Shown piece after piece: positions 24,133 to 32,895 of a stretch of DNA of 64,000 bases; position 1 is the stretch's first letter; the number at the start of each line of letters is the position of its first letter. Both the position numbers and the translations under genes were made by a program. The notes beneath the pieces are model-generated. The model saw only the letters and a program-made list of their open reading frames with translations. It was not told where the DNA came from and did not search any database. Origin of the DNA: Actinomycetes bacterium. GTDB taxonomy: Bacteria; Actinomycetota; Thermoleophilia; BMS3ABIN01. The stretch spans positions 1-64,000 of the forward strand of contig JAJYOG010000002.1 of NCBI GenBank assembly GCA_021785935.1. Reading direction: 5' to 3'.

Positions 24133-25581
24133 TTATTTCCCGCCGCCACGGCGTTTTTTAAGTTGCCACTCGATCGGGACCCGGAAATCCCGCTTGCCGA
24201 CACGCCAGGACGCCAGTTTGTGCATGGACCGGTAGGCGTAGCCCTTCGGCCCACCGGCGGCCATCTTCTGCTTGAGTTCCGGCCCCGGCGAGGCAAAGGG
24301 CATATAGAAATCGATAATCATGTCAACTTTTTCCTTGTAGACGGGATCGACCCAGGGCGTGTGCAGCCTGGTCAGGTCGAAGTCAGCCCAGCCCTCGAGC
24401 GTTTCCGGTGGTTTGAAACCCAGGCGCACCGCCTCGTCATAAAGAGGCGCTCCCGGATACGGGGCAAAGAAGAAACCGTGCACCTCGAAATTTTCGTTGA
24501 TCGCCTTGATCCCCTCGATCATTCGCAGCGTGGCTTCGATATCCTTTTCCGGCTCTCCAGGAAATCCGAACATGGTAGTGAAGCGAGCGATGATTCCCAG
24601 CCGGTCGCAGATTCTCGATACATGCAGGGTGTCATCCACGGTAGTCTGCTTGCCGATCTGCTCCAACGCCGCCTGCGAACCCGATTCGGCTCCCAGCAAC
24701 AGGCGCCGGCAGCCCGCGTCGTAGACCAACTGCCTCAACTCAGCGGGAAAATCGATGAACTGCTTCGTCCGCACATCGGCCGCCCATGTAAACTTGAGGC
24801 CCCGCTCGATTATTTTCTCGCAGATGGCATGAACCCGTTTTTTGCTCACAAAAAAATTGGTGTCGGCGAAATCAATGGCGTTGACGCCGTAATCATTGAC
24901 CAGGCGCTCGAGGTCATCGACAACGCGTTCGGGCGAGAAACCAACCCAGCCGCGTCCGTACATCGAGGTCTCGGCGCAAAACCCGCAACCGAAGGGACAG
25001 CCCTGTGAGGAAAAATATTTCATGGTTCTGGTGCCCAGATCCGGCACCATGTACTTCTCAATGTCGATGATGTCATATGGCGTGGACGGAAACTGGTCGA
25101 CCTCCAGAAGCTTGGGATGTTCGGTAATCACTGGTTTGCCGTCGACCTTGTAGCATAGCCCGGTGATTCCTTCTGGAGATGTTCCGTCACGCAGACATCG
25201 CGCCAGTTCCGTAGCCGCAATCTGGCCCTGGCCGCGGATAACGTAATCGATATAGTTTTCCGCCAGTGTCTGCTCCGGCAGCATGCTGGCATGGTATCCG
25301 CCCCAGACCACCGGTATATCCGGATAAGCTTCCTTGATCGCACGCGAAACAGAGACAGCATCACTTATCTGCCATCCTGTCATCACCGAGAGCCCTACAT
25401 ACAAGGAACCCCGTGCCGCCGCCAGTATCTTGGGGAGATGAGGATTGATGACGCGGCCATCCACCAGTTCAACCTCGAATCCATCGGCGATTAGCGGCGC
25501 CGCGACGGCCTGCAAGGGCAGAGGAGCCCAGACATTGCTCTCGCGCTTGAGGCGCGGAAATACCAGTGTAACCTTACTCAA
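24133..25581 (-). CDS. B12-binding-domain radical SAM protein
   Basis: Class B-type radical SAM protein (BchE/HpnJ-like architecture), 482 residues. Residues 1-140 form the Rossmann-like cobalamin-binding fold (VELVDG, YVGLSVMTG, VVWGGYHASMLPEQ, YVIRGQGQ), without the DxHxxG base-off motif, as is usual in this class. The radical SAM cluster is Cys195/199/202 (SSQGCPFGCGFCAE). Relatives carry out methylation, ring closure or other radical steps at unactivated carbons. The closest paralogue in the window is 34624, by the shared WAPLPL, MTG, VVWGGYH and SQGCP blocks. It starts with TTG, first gene of the long minus-strand operon. Substrate unknown. Confidence 0.92.
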   Translation of the reverse strand: MSKVTLVFPRLKRESNVWAPLPLQAVAAPLIADGFEVELVDGRVINPHLPKILAAARGSLYVGLSVMTGWQISDAVSVSRAIKEAYPDIPVVWGGYHASMLPEQTLAENYIDYVIRGQGQIAATELARCLRDGTSPEGITGLCYKVDGKPVITEHPKLLEVDQFPSTPYDIIDIEKYMVPDLGTRTMKYFSSQGCPFGCGFCAETSMYGRGWVGFSPERVVDDLERLVNDYGVNAIDFADTNFFVSKKRVHAICEKIIERGLKFTWAADVRTKQFIDFPAELRQLVYDAGCRRLLLGAESGSQAALEQIGKQTTVDDTLHVSRICDRLGIIARFTTMFGFPGEPEKDIEATLRMIEGIKAINENFEVHGFFFAPYPGAPLYDEAVRLGFKPPETLEGWADFDLTRLHTPWVDPVYKEKVDMIIDFYMPFASPGPELKQKMAAGGPKGYAYRSMHKLASWRVGKRDFRVPIEWQLKKRRGGGK

Positions 25582-26057
25582 TCAAATCGCCCCGATCCGG
25601 TGGGATGTCTCGAAACCGCAAATGAGGATAATCCATTGTGATGCTACATTTAATTTTATAACACCCTTGGCTCCAGGCAAACAAACTGGGTGTAATGTAT
25701 CGGAATTTGCCGGCGCGGGATGAGAAATACTCCAAACCCGTCGGCTTTCTCTCGTGCTCACATGAAAAACGAAAAAAATCCGTAGGGGTAATCCCTGAAT
25801 TATTTAAGAAAATTTGTAGCCGCCTTCGGACCAATGCATCTATATACCCTTATTTGCAGGCATTATATATAAACTATTACGCCTAGATTCATAATATAAG
25901 TATATTAGTATAACCGATTTTGTTTGACATGTTCTTATACTAGTAGTATGGTTCACACACCGCTTTCGGGGATAGATCAGCGTTTACCAACGTGTTTCCG
26001 GATACTATTTCGTGCATGGCACCGTAATCCGCCAAAATGGGAACAAGGGGAGCTTCC
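25582..26057. other. AT-rich divergent intergenic region
   Basis: A 476-base gap between a minus-strand operon and the beta-helix gene, clearly richer in A+T than its surroundings (for example ATTATATATAAACTATTACG). I see no convincing gene: the ORFs at 25574-25834 and 25695-25886 lack ribosome sites and similarity. It holds a sigma-70-like promoter at 25924-25952 for the plus strand and a weak TTGCCT-16-TAAAAT on the minus strand (25653-25680) that could serve the operon. The ~100-base leader before the ATG has no riboswitch that I recognise. Confidence 0.6.
25924..25952 (+). promoter_or_regulatory. Sigma-70-like promoter of the beta-helix gene
   Basis: A perfect TTGACA (25924-25929), a 17-base spacer and TATGGT (25947-25952). 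Transcription would start near 25959, giving a leader of about 100 bases before ATG 26058. This is the best -35 consensus in the window. Confidence 0.55.
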
Positions 26058-27449
26058 ATGCGAAAAAGGCTCATCTTCACCGTCTTTATCCTGATCGTTG
26101 AAGCTGCATTCTGCAGCATGGGCGACTTCTTTGTGGAAGAAGCCGATGCGATCTCAAATTTTTACATTCGCGATAACGCCAGTGGCGGCAGCTGCCTGGT
26201 GCTCGGTAATTGGAACAACGTAACCAAGACCTGCACCCTTACCGCGGATATAAACTACGGCAAGATATTAATCGAGAGCGATGGCGTCACCCTCGACGGA
26301 GGCAATCATGTCATGAACGGCGACGGCACCGGTGGCAACAACGACGGTGTGCAACTCAACTCGAGAAGAGGCGTCACCATCAAGAACCTCCGCTCCAACA
26401 ATTACAGGTATGCCGTCAACTTTAATAATTCCCATAATAATACCGTAACCAACATTACCTCGTGGTCAAACGAAGCCTCGGGCATATCCCTCAGTTACGC
26501 GACCGGCAACAAAATTCTCCACAATAACATCAGCAATAACAATTCCGACACGGGCATCTGTATCGGTTATGAAAGCACCGATAACGAGATCCACGGCAAC
26601 ACAGTGGTAGGCTCAGACAGAGGCATTTACCTTCATACCTACTGTGACGGCAACGATATTACGGAAAATACGGTTACGACCGATCTGGAAGCGATCACCC
26701 TGGCCGATTCCGACAGCATGAACACGATAGTCAACAATACCGTCACCTCGAATACCTCGGCAATTTTTCTCGATTATCTCAGCAATGCCAATATAATCCG
26801 GGGAAACACCATCGCGAGCAATGTCCGCGGTTTTGCCCTTGCCAACGGCGCCAGCTTCAACCAGATCTACAACAACAACTTTATCGATAATATTTCCTTC
26901 CAGGCTAACGCCAGTGGCGGCACTGATAATGTCTATAACCTGTCCACCCCCACCGGTGGCAATTACTGGAGCGATTTCGACACCCCGGCCGAAGGATGCA
27001 ACGATGTAAATATCGATGGGTTCTGCGACGCCCCCTACACTTTCTCCGGTGGTCAGGACAATTTACCCCTGGTAAGCAGGAATGGCTGGATCTGTGCAAC
27101 TCCCAGCCTTAGCCTGCAAATGCCGGGTCCAGCTTACTGGGTTGATTTCGATGACTATACAAATGACAAGCTTTCGATCAACTGGTTTATTCGTAATGAT
27201 GGGAGCTCCGTCGCCAAGAATGTGCAGCTGATTGCCAATTATCACAGTAACGATGTAAGTACGATTACGCCACTGCCGCTCAGCTTGGGCAACATCGCCG
27301 CAAATGGCGGCATGGCAAAGGCAACGGTAAAGACCCAGTTGCCTCATGGCACACCTTCATTCCGGAGCTGGGTATTTGTCAAGGCAGAGGACACCTGCAG
27401 CGCGCTCCATTATTATCCCGGACAGCCGCCGCAGCAGCCACCGATATAA
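26058..27449 (+). CDS. Secreted right-handed parallel beta-helix (NosD-like) protein
   Basis: Exported protein of 463 residues. From ATG 26058 it begins MRKRLIFTVFILIVEAAFCS, a signal peptide with cleavage probably before or after the following 15 residues; AGGGGA lies five to six bases upstream, so the track's start at 26037 is rejected. Residues about 90-300 are Asn-rich beta-helix coils (NNTVTNIT, NKILHNNIS, NEIHGNTVV) ending in the NosD-type block GGNYWSDFDT...DVNIDGFCDAPY. The last ~115 residues look like a CARDB/Ig-like domain, ending in a Pro-rich tail. Beta-helix proteins include polysaccharide lyases and C5-epimerases, so it may modify or bind the exported glycan. Convergent with the next gene. 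Confidence 0.88.
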   Translation: MRKRLIFTVFILIVEAAFCSMGDFFVEEADAISNFYIRDNASGGSCLVLGNWNNVTKTCTLTADINYGKILIESDGVTLDGGNHVMNGDGTGGNNDGVQLNSRRGVTIKNLRSNNYRYAVNFNNSHNNTVTNITSWSNEASGISLSYATGNKILHNNISNNNSDTGICIGYESTDNEIHGNTVVGSDRGIYLHTYCDGNDITENTVTTDLEAITLADSDSMNTIVNNTVTSNTSAIFLDYLSNANIIRGNTIASNVRGFALANGASFNQIYNNNFIDNISFQANASGGTDNVYNLSTPTGGNYWSDFDTPAEGCNDVNIDGFCDAPYTFSGGQDNLPLVSRNGWICATPSLSLQMPGPAYWVDFDDYTNDKLSINWFIRNDGSSVAKNVQLIANYHSNDVSTITPLPLSLGNIAANGGMAKATVKTQLPHGTPSFRSWVFVKAEDTCSALHYYPGQPPQQPPI

Positions 27450-27490
27450 GGCAGCAGTAGGCACATGACTAGCCAGTGGGGGTACTTGAG

Positions 27491-28915
27491 CTAGGCGTTC
27501 ATCCAGGTTGGTTTCTTGTGCTTGAGGGTGGCGCGGCTGATGAGCTTGCGCGAACCATGCCAGGCCTTGAAGGCCACGGGGTGTTTCTCGAGAAAGTACA
27601 TGATCGGCCACAAACTCCGGCTGCGCGTTCCGAATGCCAGCATCAATTCGCGCAGACGCACCAGGTAGTCACTGGGAAGACCCGGCTGGTTGAGCACCGA
27701 TCCCTTCCAGATTTCCGTCAGCCTCTCGTGATCCTTGCTGATCAGGCCTTCCTTCAGGCAAAAATCGTAAAACGGGGTCCCCTCGAAGGGATAGAAGATC
27801 GTGATCTGGTAAATATCGGGATGCAGAAGGTTGATCAGCTCGAGCGTATCCTGGATAAGGGCGCGTGTTTCCTTGGGCAGCCCGATCATGACAAAGGCAA
27901 AGGTCTTGATGTCATATTTTTTTGCCAGGGCCACGGCGTTGATAACCTCTTCCTGCTTGGTTTTCCGGTTCAACATCTCGCGGCGATACTGCTCGTTGCC
28001 TGATTCCAGCCCGAAGGAGACCGCCCGGGCGCCGGCTCCGGCCAGGAGCCGCATCATCTCATCGCTGGCCGTCTCGGGGCGCGTGCTGAACGAGAACGGC
28101 AGATGGATGTCCTGATACATCTCGCAAAACTCGCGCAGGCGCTTGCGGTTAAGGATGAAGGTCTCATCCACGAAGCGGACGTAATCAATCTGCTTGTCCC
28201 GCCTGAATTTCTCCACCTCGGCGATGATGCGCTTGGCTGATTTTTCGCGATGGTATTTGCCCTTGCCCTTGTATATCTGCTGCATGACCGGGGTCAGGCA
28301 ATACGGGCAGCAGTAGGGGCATCCGCGCGAAGTCTCGAGATCGCCGAAGATCTCTGCTTCGGGACTGAAAACTTTCTGGTAATGATTACGGAAGTGGCGG
28401 TCGTCCCAGATATCCCAGGTCGGCATTGCCAGAATATCCATGTCCTGCACCAGGTCCCGCACATCGTTTCTGTAGATCTCTCCATCCTGTTTCACCCACA
28501 GGTTAGGCATATCGCGAAGATCGGCACCGCTCTCAATGCGATCGATGAGATCGATGAGCGAGGCTTCACCCTCGCCGCGCACGAGCATGTCTACCCGCTC
28601 GTCGGCGATAACTTCTTCGGGGGCGATGGTTGGATGCGGACCGCCGACGACGACAGGCACGCCGGGGTCAGCCATTCGCAGGATAGCTTGCGCGGTCTCC
28701 CATTCGGTGCTGCGGCAGGAGACTCCGATCATGTCGGGTTGGTACTCCTCCAGGGCCTGGCGATAGGCGGGCGCGACCTCATGGTCTTCAAGGAAAGTAA
28801 TGTCCATCAACCGGCAATCATGGCCTTCCCTTTCGAGGGTTCCGGCCAGGGAGCTGAGACCCACCTGCGGAGAGCGGGCGCGCGCGACATTGGGATAGAT
28901 AAATAATATCTTCAT
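27491..28915 (-). CDS. B12-binding-domain radical SAM protein
   Basis: 474-residue cobalamin-type radical SAM protein. N-terminal Rossmann-like domain (MKILFIYPNVARARSPQVGLSSLAGTL start, VVVGGPHPTIAPEE, LVRGEGE) without DxHxxG; cluster motif Cys199/203/206 in TSRGCPYCCPYC; then FVDETFILNRKRL, SFGLESGN and GLPKET, all typical. Function unknown. ATG 28915 is preceded by AAGGTGA, and TATACT (28943-28948) is about 27 bases upstream, so it may be transcribed from its own promoter although it follows the asparagine synthase pair. It ends 41 bases from the convergent beta-helix gene. Confidence 0.92.
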   Translation of the reverse strand: MKILFIYPNVARARSPQVGLSSLAGTLEREGHDCRLMDITFLEDHEVAPAYRQALEEYQPDMIGVSCRSTEWETAQAILRMADPGVPVVVGGPHPTIAPEEVIADERVDMLVRGEGEASLIDLIDRIESGADLRDMPNLWVKQDGEIYRNDVRDLVQDMDILAMPTWDIWDDRHFRNHYQKVFSPEAEIFGDLETSRGCPYCCPYCLTPVMQQIYKGKGKYHREKSAKRIIAEVEKFRRDKQIDYVRFVDETFILNRKRLREFCEMYQDIHLPFSFSTRPETASDEMMRLLAGAGARAVSFGLESGNEQYRREMLNRKTKQEEVINAVALAKKYDIKTFAFVMIGLPKETRALIQDTLELINLLHPDIYQITIFYPFEGTPFYDFCLKEGLISKDHERLTEIWKGSVLNQPGLPSDYLVRLRELMLAFGTRSRSLWPIMYFLEKHPVAFKAWHGSRKLISRATLKHKKPTWMNA

Positions 28916-28942
28916 GATTCATTCACCTTTTTAAACTTCAAA

Positions 28943-28948
28943 AGTATA
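28943..28948 (-). promoter_or_regulatory. -10 box (TATACT) before the B12-type radical SAM gene
   Basis: Minus-strand TATACT in the 56-base gap after the asparagine synthase gene, about 27 bases before ATG 28915, with AAAAAGGTGA in between as a Shine-Dalgarno. This is a leadered arrangement, unlike the leaderless ones in the window. No -35 consensus. Confidence 0.4.
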
Positions 28949-28971
28949 TCAGGGATAAAAGCGCTCGGGCG

Positions 28972-30858
28972 TTACCCATCAATGAAGCTGCGGTTCCAGA
29001 GCTCGAAAATGAGAAGCATCCAAACCTGCCATACACCCTTGCCCGTTTTTTCGTGCCGGTCTACCACTGTCTTCAGATAAGCCTCGTCGAACAAGCCCCG
29101 GCTTCTGGCCTGATCGGAAAATATTATGTCGCGCGCGGTTTCGCGCAGATGCCCCTGCAACCAGGGAGAAGCAGGCGCCGCGAAGCCTGATTTATCACGA
29201 TAAATCGTATCGTGCCTGAGAATCCCCTCACCCATCTTCTTGAGGATGTACTTGGACTCTGTTCCCTGCAGCACTGCATCATCGGACAGGCTGGCGGCAA
29301 ACTCAACAAAATGATGATCGAGATAAGGTGTCCGCGCCTCGACGGCAAACGCCGAGCAGGTTCGATCAAGAATGCGCAGCATATTCGGCATCATGTTCTT
29401 CATGTCCAGATACTGCATGCGATCGATGATCGTACTCGCGGGAGCTGTGGCGAAACCGGTGAGATACCGTTGGTCCGTCGAGTAGCCGCCCAGATCCGCC
29501 TTCAGCTTCCCCGAGAAGAGCTTTGCCTTTTCGGAGGGTTTGAAGGTCGAAACGATACGCAGTGACTTTTCACCCGAAGGCTGCATGATGCTGCCAAGCA
29601 ACCCCTTGATCGTATTCCTGCCAAAGAATCCCATCGTGGCTGAAGCCTGCTTCCAGGCGCCGGCTGGATTTAAGTGTTTAAGTGAACCGGCGAATTTCTC
29701 GCGGATGTCCGCCAGAATGTAGCGGTTATAACCCGCCAGCAGCTCGTTACTACCCTGCCCTCCGAGGACCACTTTGACAAAGCGGGCCGTGAATTCGTTG
29801 AGGATGAAATATGAATGCAGGCCGGGGCTTACCGTAGGTTCGTCCACGTGCCAGATGGCCTTTAACATTGTATCCATGAAGGTTTCAACAGTCGGAAAGA
29901 CCTCGATGGTCTCCTGCCTGACGTTGGCGTTCACGGCCGACTCATTGGCAAAGTCACGCTCGTCGTAGGTTTTTTCCCGGAAGCCTGCGGTAAGGGCGAT
30001 GATATTTTCGCGGTCGGTTCTGGCGGCGAGTGATGTCAGAAAACTGGAGTCGATACCGCCGCTCAAATGGATTCCCAGAGGCGTAACTCCCTCGGATTCA
30101 AGCGCCACGGCCTCCTCCAGAATCGCCAGGCCCCGCTGCTTGAGTTCGTCTTCGTCCCAGGGATGATTAGGCTCGAAATACATGTCCCAGTAGTGTTCGA
30201 TCCGGCCTTTGCCGCCCTCGACGCTGCCGTCCAGCACATACATCGAGCCGGGAGGTACAGCCATGATGTCCTCGAACATCGTCTCGCTGTCAAAGATGTA
30301 GGAAATGCCGAAGAAGTCCGCCATCCCCCTGCTGTTGACCTGCCTTTTAGTCCTGGGATCGGCGAGAATACCCTTGATCTCCGAAGCAAACAACAGGCCG
30401 GAAGCGCCGTGAGAATAATAGAGCGGCTTGATGCCGATCCGGTCACGAGCCAATATCAGGCGCCGGTTGCGGGCATCCCAGAGAGCCAGGCCGTACATAC
30501 CGTTGACACGGTCGAGGAATTTCTCTCCCTCGTCCTCGTATAGATGAAGCAGCACCTCGCAGTCGCTCGAAGTCGAAAACCGGTGCCCTCTCGATTCCAG
30601 CAGCAAGCGCAGCTCGGCGTGATTGAAGACGCGGCCGTCACAGACCAGGGTCAGGTTTCCATCTTCATTTTTTAGCGGTTGGGGAACAGAGACCGTCGAA
30701 GGGATCTTTAAAAAACAGTGGCTTAACCCTACATTGCCGTCCGTGAAGCTGGAGCGGTCATCGGGTCCGCGGTGAGCTATCGCCGCCAACAGAGGGGTCA
30801 GCTCTTCTTCAGTTACAACGGAGGTTGGTGATTTGAGGATACCGGCTATGCCACTCAT
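28972..30858 (-). CDS. AsnB-like amidotransferase with degenerate glutaminase site
   Basis: 628-residue protein of the glutamine-hydrolysing asparagine synthase family; in polysaccharide loci such proteins amidate uronic acids. The synthetase half is intact: the ATP loop is LSGGIDSSFLTSLAA. The glutaminase half is not: the protein starts MSGIAG, so the catalytic Cys2 is Ser (codon AGT); the RLSIIDL block of the partner reads FLKIPST; NGEIYN reads DGRVFN. HRGPDD is kept. It may use free ammonia, borrow ammonia from the intact AsnB upstream, or do another adenylation-type reaction. It lies 141 bases downstream of that gene, and an 8-bp hairpin with a T-run is 14 bases before its ATG. Little Shine-Dalgarno is seen. 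Confidence 0.9.
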   Translation of the reverse strand: MSGIAGILKSPTSVVTEEELTPLLAAIAHRGPDDRSSFTDGNVGLSHCFLKIPSTVSVPQPLKNEDGNLTLVCDGRVFNHAELRLLLESRGHRFSTSSDCEVLLHLYEDEGEKFLDRVNGMYGLALWDARNRRLILARDRIGIKPLYYSHGASGLLFASEIKGILADPRTKRQVNSRGMADFFGISYIFDSETMFEDIMAVPPGSMYVLDGSVEGGKGRIEHYWDMYFEPNHPWDEDELKQRGLAILEEAVALESEGVTPLGIHLSGGIDSSFLTSLAARTDRENIIALTAGFREKTYDERDFANESAVNANVRQETIEVFPTVETFMDTMLKAIWHVDEPTVSPGLHSYFILNEFTARFVKVVLGGQGSNELLAGYNRYILADIREKFAGSLKHLNPAGAWKQASATMGFFGRNTIKGLLGSIMQPSGEKSLRIVSTFKPSEKAKLFSGKLKADLGGYSTDQRYLTGFATAPASTIIDRMQYLDMKNMMPNMLRILDRTCSAFAVEARTPYLDHHFVEFAASLSDDAVLQGTESKYILKKMGEGILRHDTIYRDKSGFAAPASPWLQGHLRETARDIIFSDQARSRGLFDEAYLKTVVDRHEKTGKGVWQVWMLLIFELWNRSFIDG

Positions 30859-30872
30859 AGGCCGGCTGAAAA

Positions 30873-30891
30873 ATCATCTGAGGCAGATGAT
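30873..30891 (-). terminator. Hairpin with T-run before the degenerate asnB (terminator or attenuator)
   Basis: Minus-strand ATCATCTG-CCT-CAGATGAT followed by TTTTC: a perfect 8-bp stem with a 3-base loop. It lies after the intact asnB and only 14 bases before the next ATG. A TACAAT box at 30983-30988 could start a ~119-base leader that contains it, which would make it an attenuator. Confidence 0.55.
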
Positions 30892-30999
30892 GGTAAGTTG
30901 GTTTCTCTGATCGTCATCTCGGTGATTAGCACCCCTGTAAACAGCATGGTTGCAGCGTGTTAACGCATATCGCCAAAAAATAATTGTACACTAAAACGC

Positions 31000-32895
31000 T
31001 CAGGCGGAATAATCCGGGCCCTCACCGTCTATGAAAATGCGGCACCACATTTCAAAGGTGACAAGCGACCAGACTCTCCAGATGTCCTTCCTCTTTTCAA
31101 GAGCATTGGTGATTAGCCCGTCGACGGCGCCGCGATTGAAATATCCTCTTCCGGCCGCGGGCCCATCCAGGAGAAAAGTACGGACCTCACCGCCGAGCGC
31201 ACCCGTAAACCAGCTGTCGATCGGGGCCGAAAAGCCCTGTTTGCGCCGGTCGATAATGCTATCCGGCACCTTGCCGCGGGCGACAGATTTTAGTATCAGC
31301 TTGGGGTCGTCACCGCTGACCTTTTCCCGTGAAGAGATGGAAGCGGTCAGCTCGACGAGGCGATGATCGAGGAACGGAACCCTCGATTCGATCGAGTGCG
31401 CCATGCTCATGCGGTCTTCGGTGCGCAGAATGCTCGGCAGCATGTTGTGAAAATCGTTAAACAGCATCCGGTCGATCAGGTCCTTCGAATCGCATTCATC
31501 AAGCGAACGGAAAAATGAAATCATGGGATCGTAACCCGATACCTCGCGCTTGAACTCTTCACTAAACAATCCCGGCAGGCGCCGGGGATGAAAACCGCTG
31601 ACGATTTCGTAAATGCGGCGGCTGTCAGAAGCGTTGAAGCGCCTGAGCTCATTCTTGAGACCGCCCGAGCCATAACGCTTCTTGTACTCCATGAGGCCGT
31701 TGGCCAGATGCAAAAGTCTGCCGCGCCGCAGGGACCCGGCCAGATTGCGTTCCAAAAGTCCCATGCGGTAGCGGGGATAACCACCAAAAAGTTCGTCGCT
31801 GCCCTGTCCTCCCAGCACGACCTTGACTGAAGTGGCTACAAGACCGCACAGGAAGTAATAGGGATACACCCCCGGGCTCAGCGTCGGCTCGTCCATGTGC
31901 CAGATGATCCGGCGCAGGTTGGTCAGAAAATCACTGGGCCCAACCTCGATCTCATGATGGTTTGAACCAATGCTTGCCGCCATTTCCCTGGCGTAGGTAC
32001 GTTCGTCCACCGCCTCCTCCCCGACAAAACCCGCGGAGAAAGTATTGAGGCCGGAAATATACTCATCAGCGATCGACGATACCAGGCTGGAATCGAGGCC
32101 TCCGCTCAGATACGTGCCCACGGGCACATCACTGACCAGGTGGCTCTTGATCGCATCGGTCAGGAGGTCGCTGACGGCATCCGTAAGCTCGATGCCTGCC
32201 AACCGGGTCTTAACCTCGTAGGACGGCCTCCAGTAACGCGTTGCCTGCGGCTTGCCGCTCCCCTCCCAGACCAGCGTATGCGCGGGCAGCAGTTCGCTGA
32301 CGCCACTGAAAGCGGTCCGGCCTTCCTGGATCACGCTAAGGGCAAAGAAGTCGAGAATGGATTGCGGATCCGGGCTTGAAAGCCGCGGCGCCGTCTGCAC
32401 CAGAGCCTTGGCTTCAGAGGCGAAGCGCAGAGCGCCGTCGGCAAAGCTGTAATACAAGGGCTTGATGCCGATGCGGTCCCGGGCGAGCAGCAACCGCTTT
32501 TTATTTTCATCATAGAGAGCGAAGGCAAACATGCCATTGAGCTTCTCGACGCAGGCAGAGCCTTCTTCCTCATACAGATGGATAATGACTTCGGTGTCGC
32601 AGTGGGTCTGAAAGACATGCCCCGCCGCCAGCAGCCGCTCCCTTAATTCCCGAAAATTATAGATCTCGCCGTTGTAGGCAAGCCAGATGGAGCCATCCTC
32701 GTTCGACATCGGCTGATGCCCGTGCGCCAGGTCGATGATGGACAGGCGCCGGTGGACAAACACATAATTTTCAGCCTGGCGGATGCCTTCATCATCCGGA
32801 CCCCGGTGACGGATGATCTTCGCCATTTTCTGAGCCCGGGCAATATCGGTTTCATTGATCCCCCCCGCTCTCACGACGCCGGCGATGCCGCACAT
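31000..32895 (-). CDS. Asparagine synthase (glutamine-hydrolysing) family amidotransferase
   Basis: 631-residue AsnB-type enzyme with both halves intact. Glutaminase domain: nucleophile Cys2 in MCGIAG, HRGPDDEG, RRLSIIDLAHG, AYNGEIYNFREL. Synthetase domain: YLSGGLDSSLVSSIA for ATP and the GGQGSDELFGGYPRY segment. It could make asparagine, but its place among glycosyltransferases and beside a second family member suggests amidation of a sugar acid, like WbpS of Pseudomonas O-antigen or the exosortase-linked amidotransferases. The ATG overlaps the flippase stop (TGATG) and has GGAGGG before it, so it is translated with the flippase. Confidence 0.92.
   Translation of the reverse strand: MCGIAGVVRAGGINETDIARAQKMAKIIRHRGPDDEGIRQAENYVFVHRRLSIIDLAHGHQPMSNEDGSIWLAYNGEIYNFRELRERLLAAGHVFQTHCDTEVIIHLYEEEGSACVEKLNGMFAFALYDENKKRLLLARDRIGIKPLYYSFADGALRFASEAKALVQTAPRLSSPDPQSILDFFALSVIQEGRTAFSGVSELLPAHTLVWEGSGKPQATRYWRPSYEVKTRLAGIELTDAVSDLLTDAIKSHLVSDVPVGTYLSGGLDSSLVSSIADEYISGLNTFSAGFVGEEAVDERTYAREMAASIGSNHHEIEVGPSDFLTNLRRIIWHMDEPTLSPGVYPYYFLCGLVATSVKVVLGGQGSDELFGGYPRYRMGLLERNLAGSLRRGRLLHLANGLMEYKKRYGSGGLKNELRRFNASDSRRIYEIVSGFHPRRLPGLFSEEFKREVSGYDPMISFFRSLDECDSKDLIDRMLFNDFHNMLPSILRTEDRMSMAHSIESRVPFLDHRLVELTASISSREKVSGDDPKLILKSVARGKVPDSIIDRRKQGFSAPIDSWFTGALGGEVRTFLLDGPAAGRGYFNRGAVDGLITNALEKRKDIWRVWSLVTFEMWCRIFIDGEGPDYSA

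Noticed and set aside
24163-25008. 281-residue plus-strand ORF
   Set aside because: Antisense shadow of the B12-type radical SAM gene at 24133; no recognisable domain.
25959-26057. Riboswitch-like leader before the beta-helix gene
   Set aside because: I compared it by eye with the c-di-GMP (GEMM) consensus and other common classes and saw no match; only the promoter is kept.
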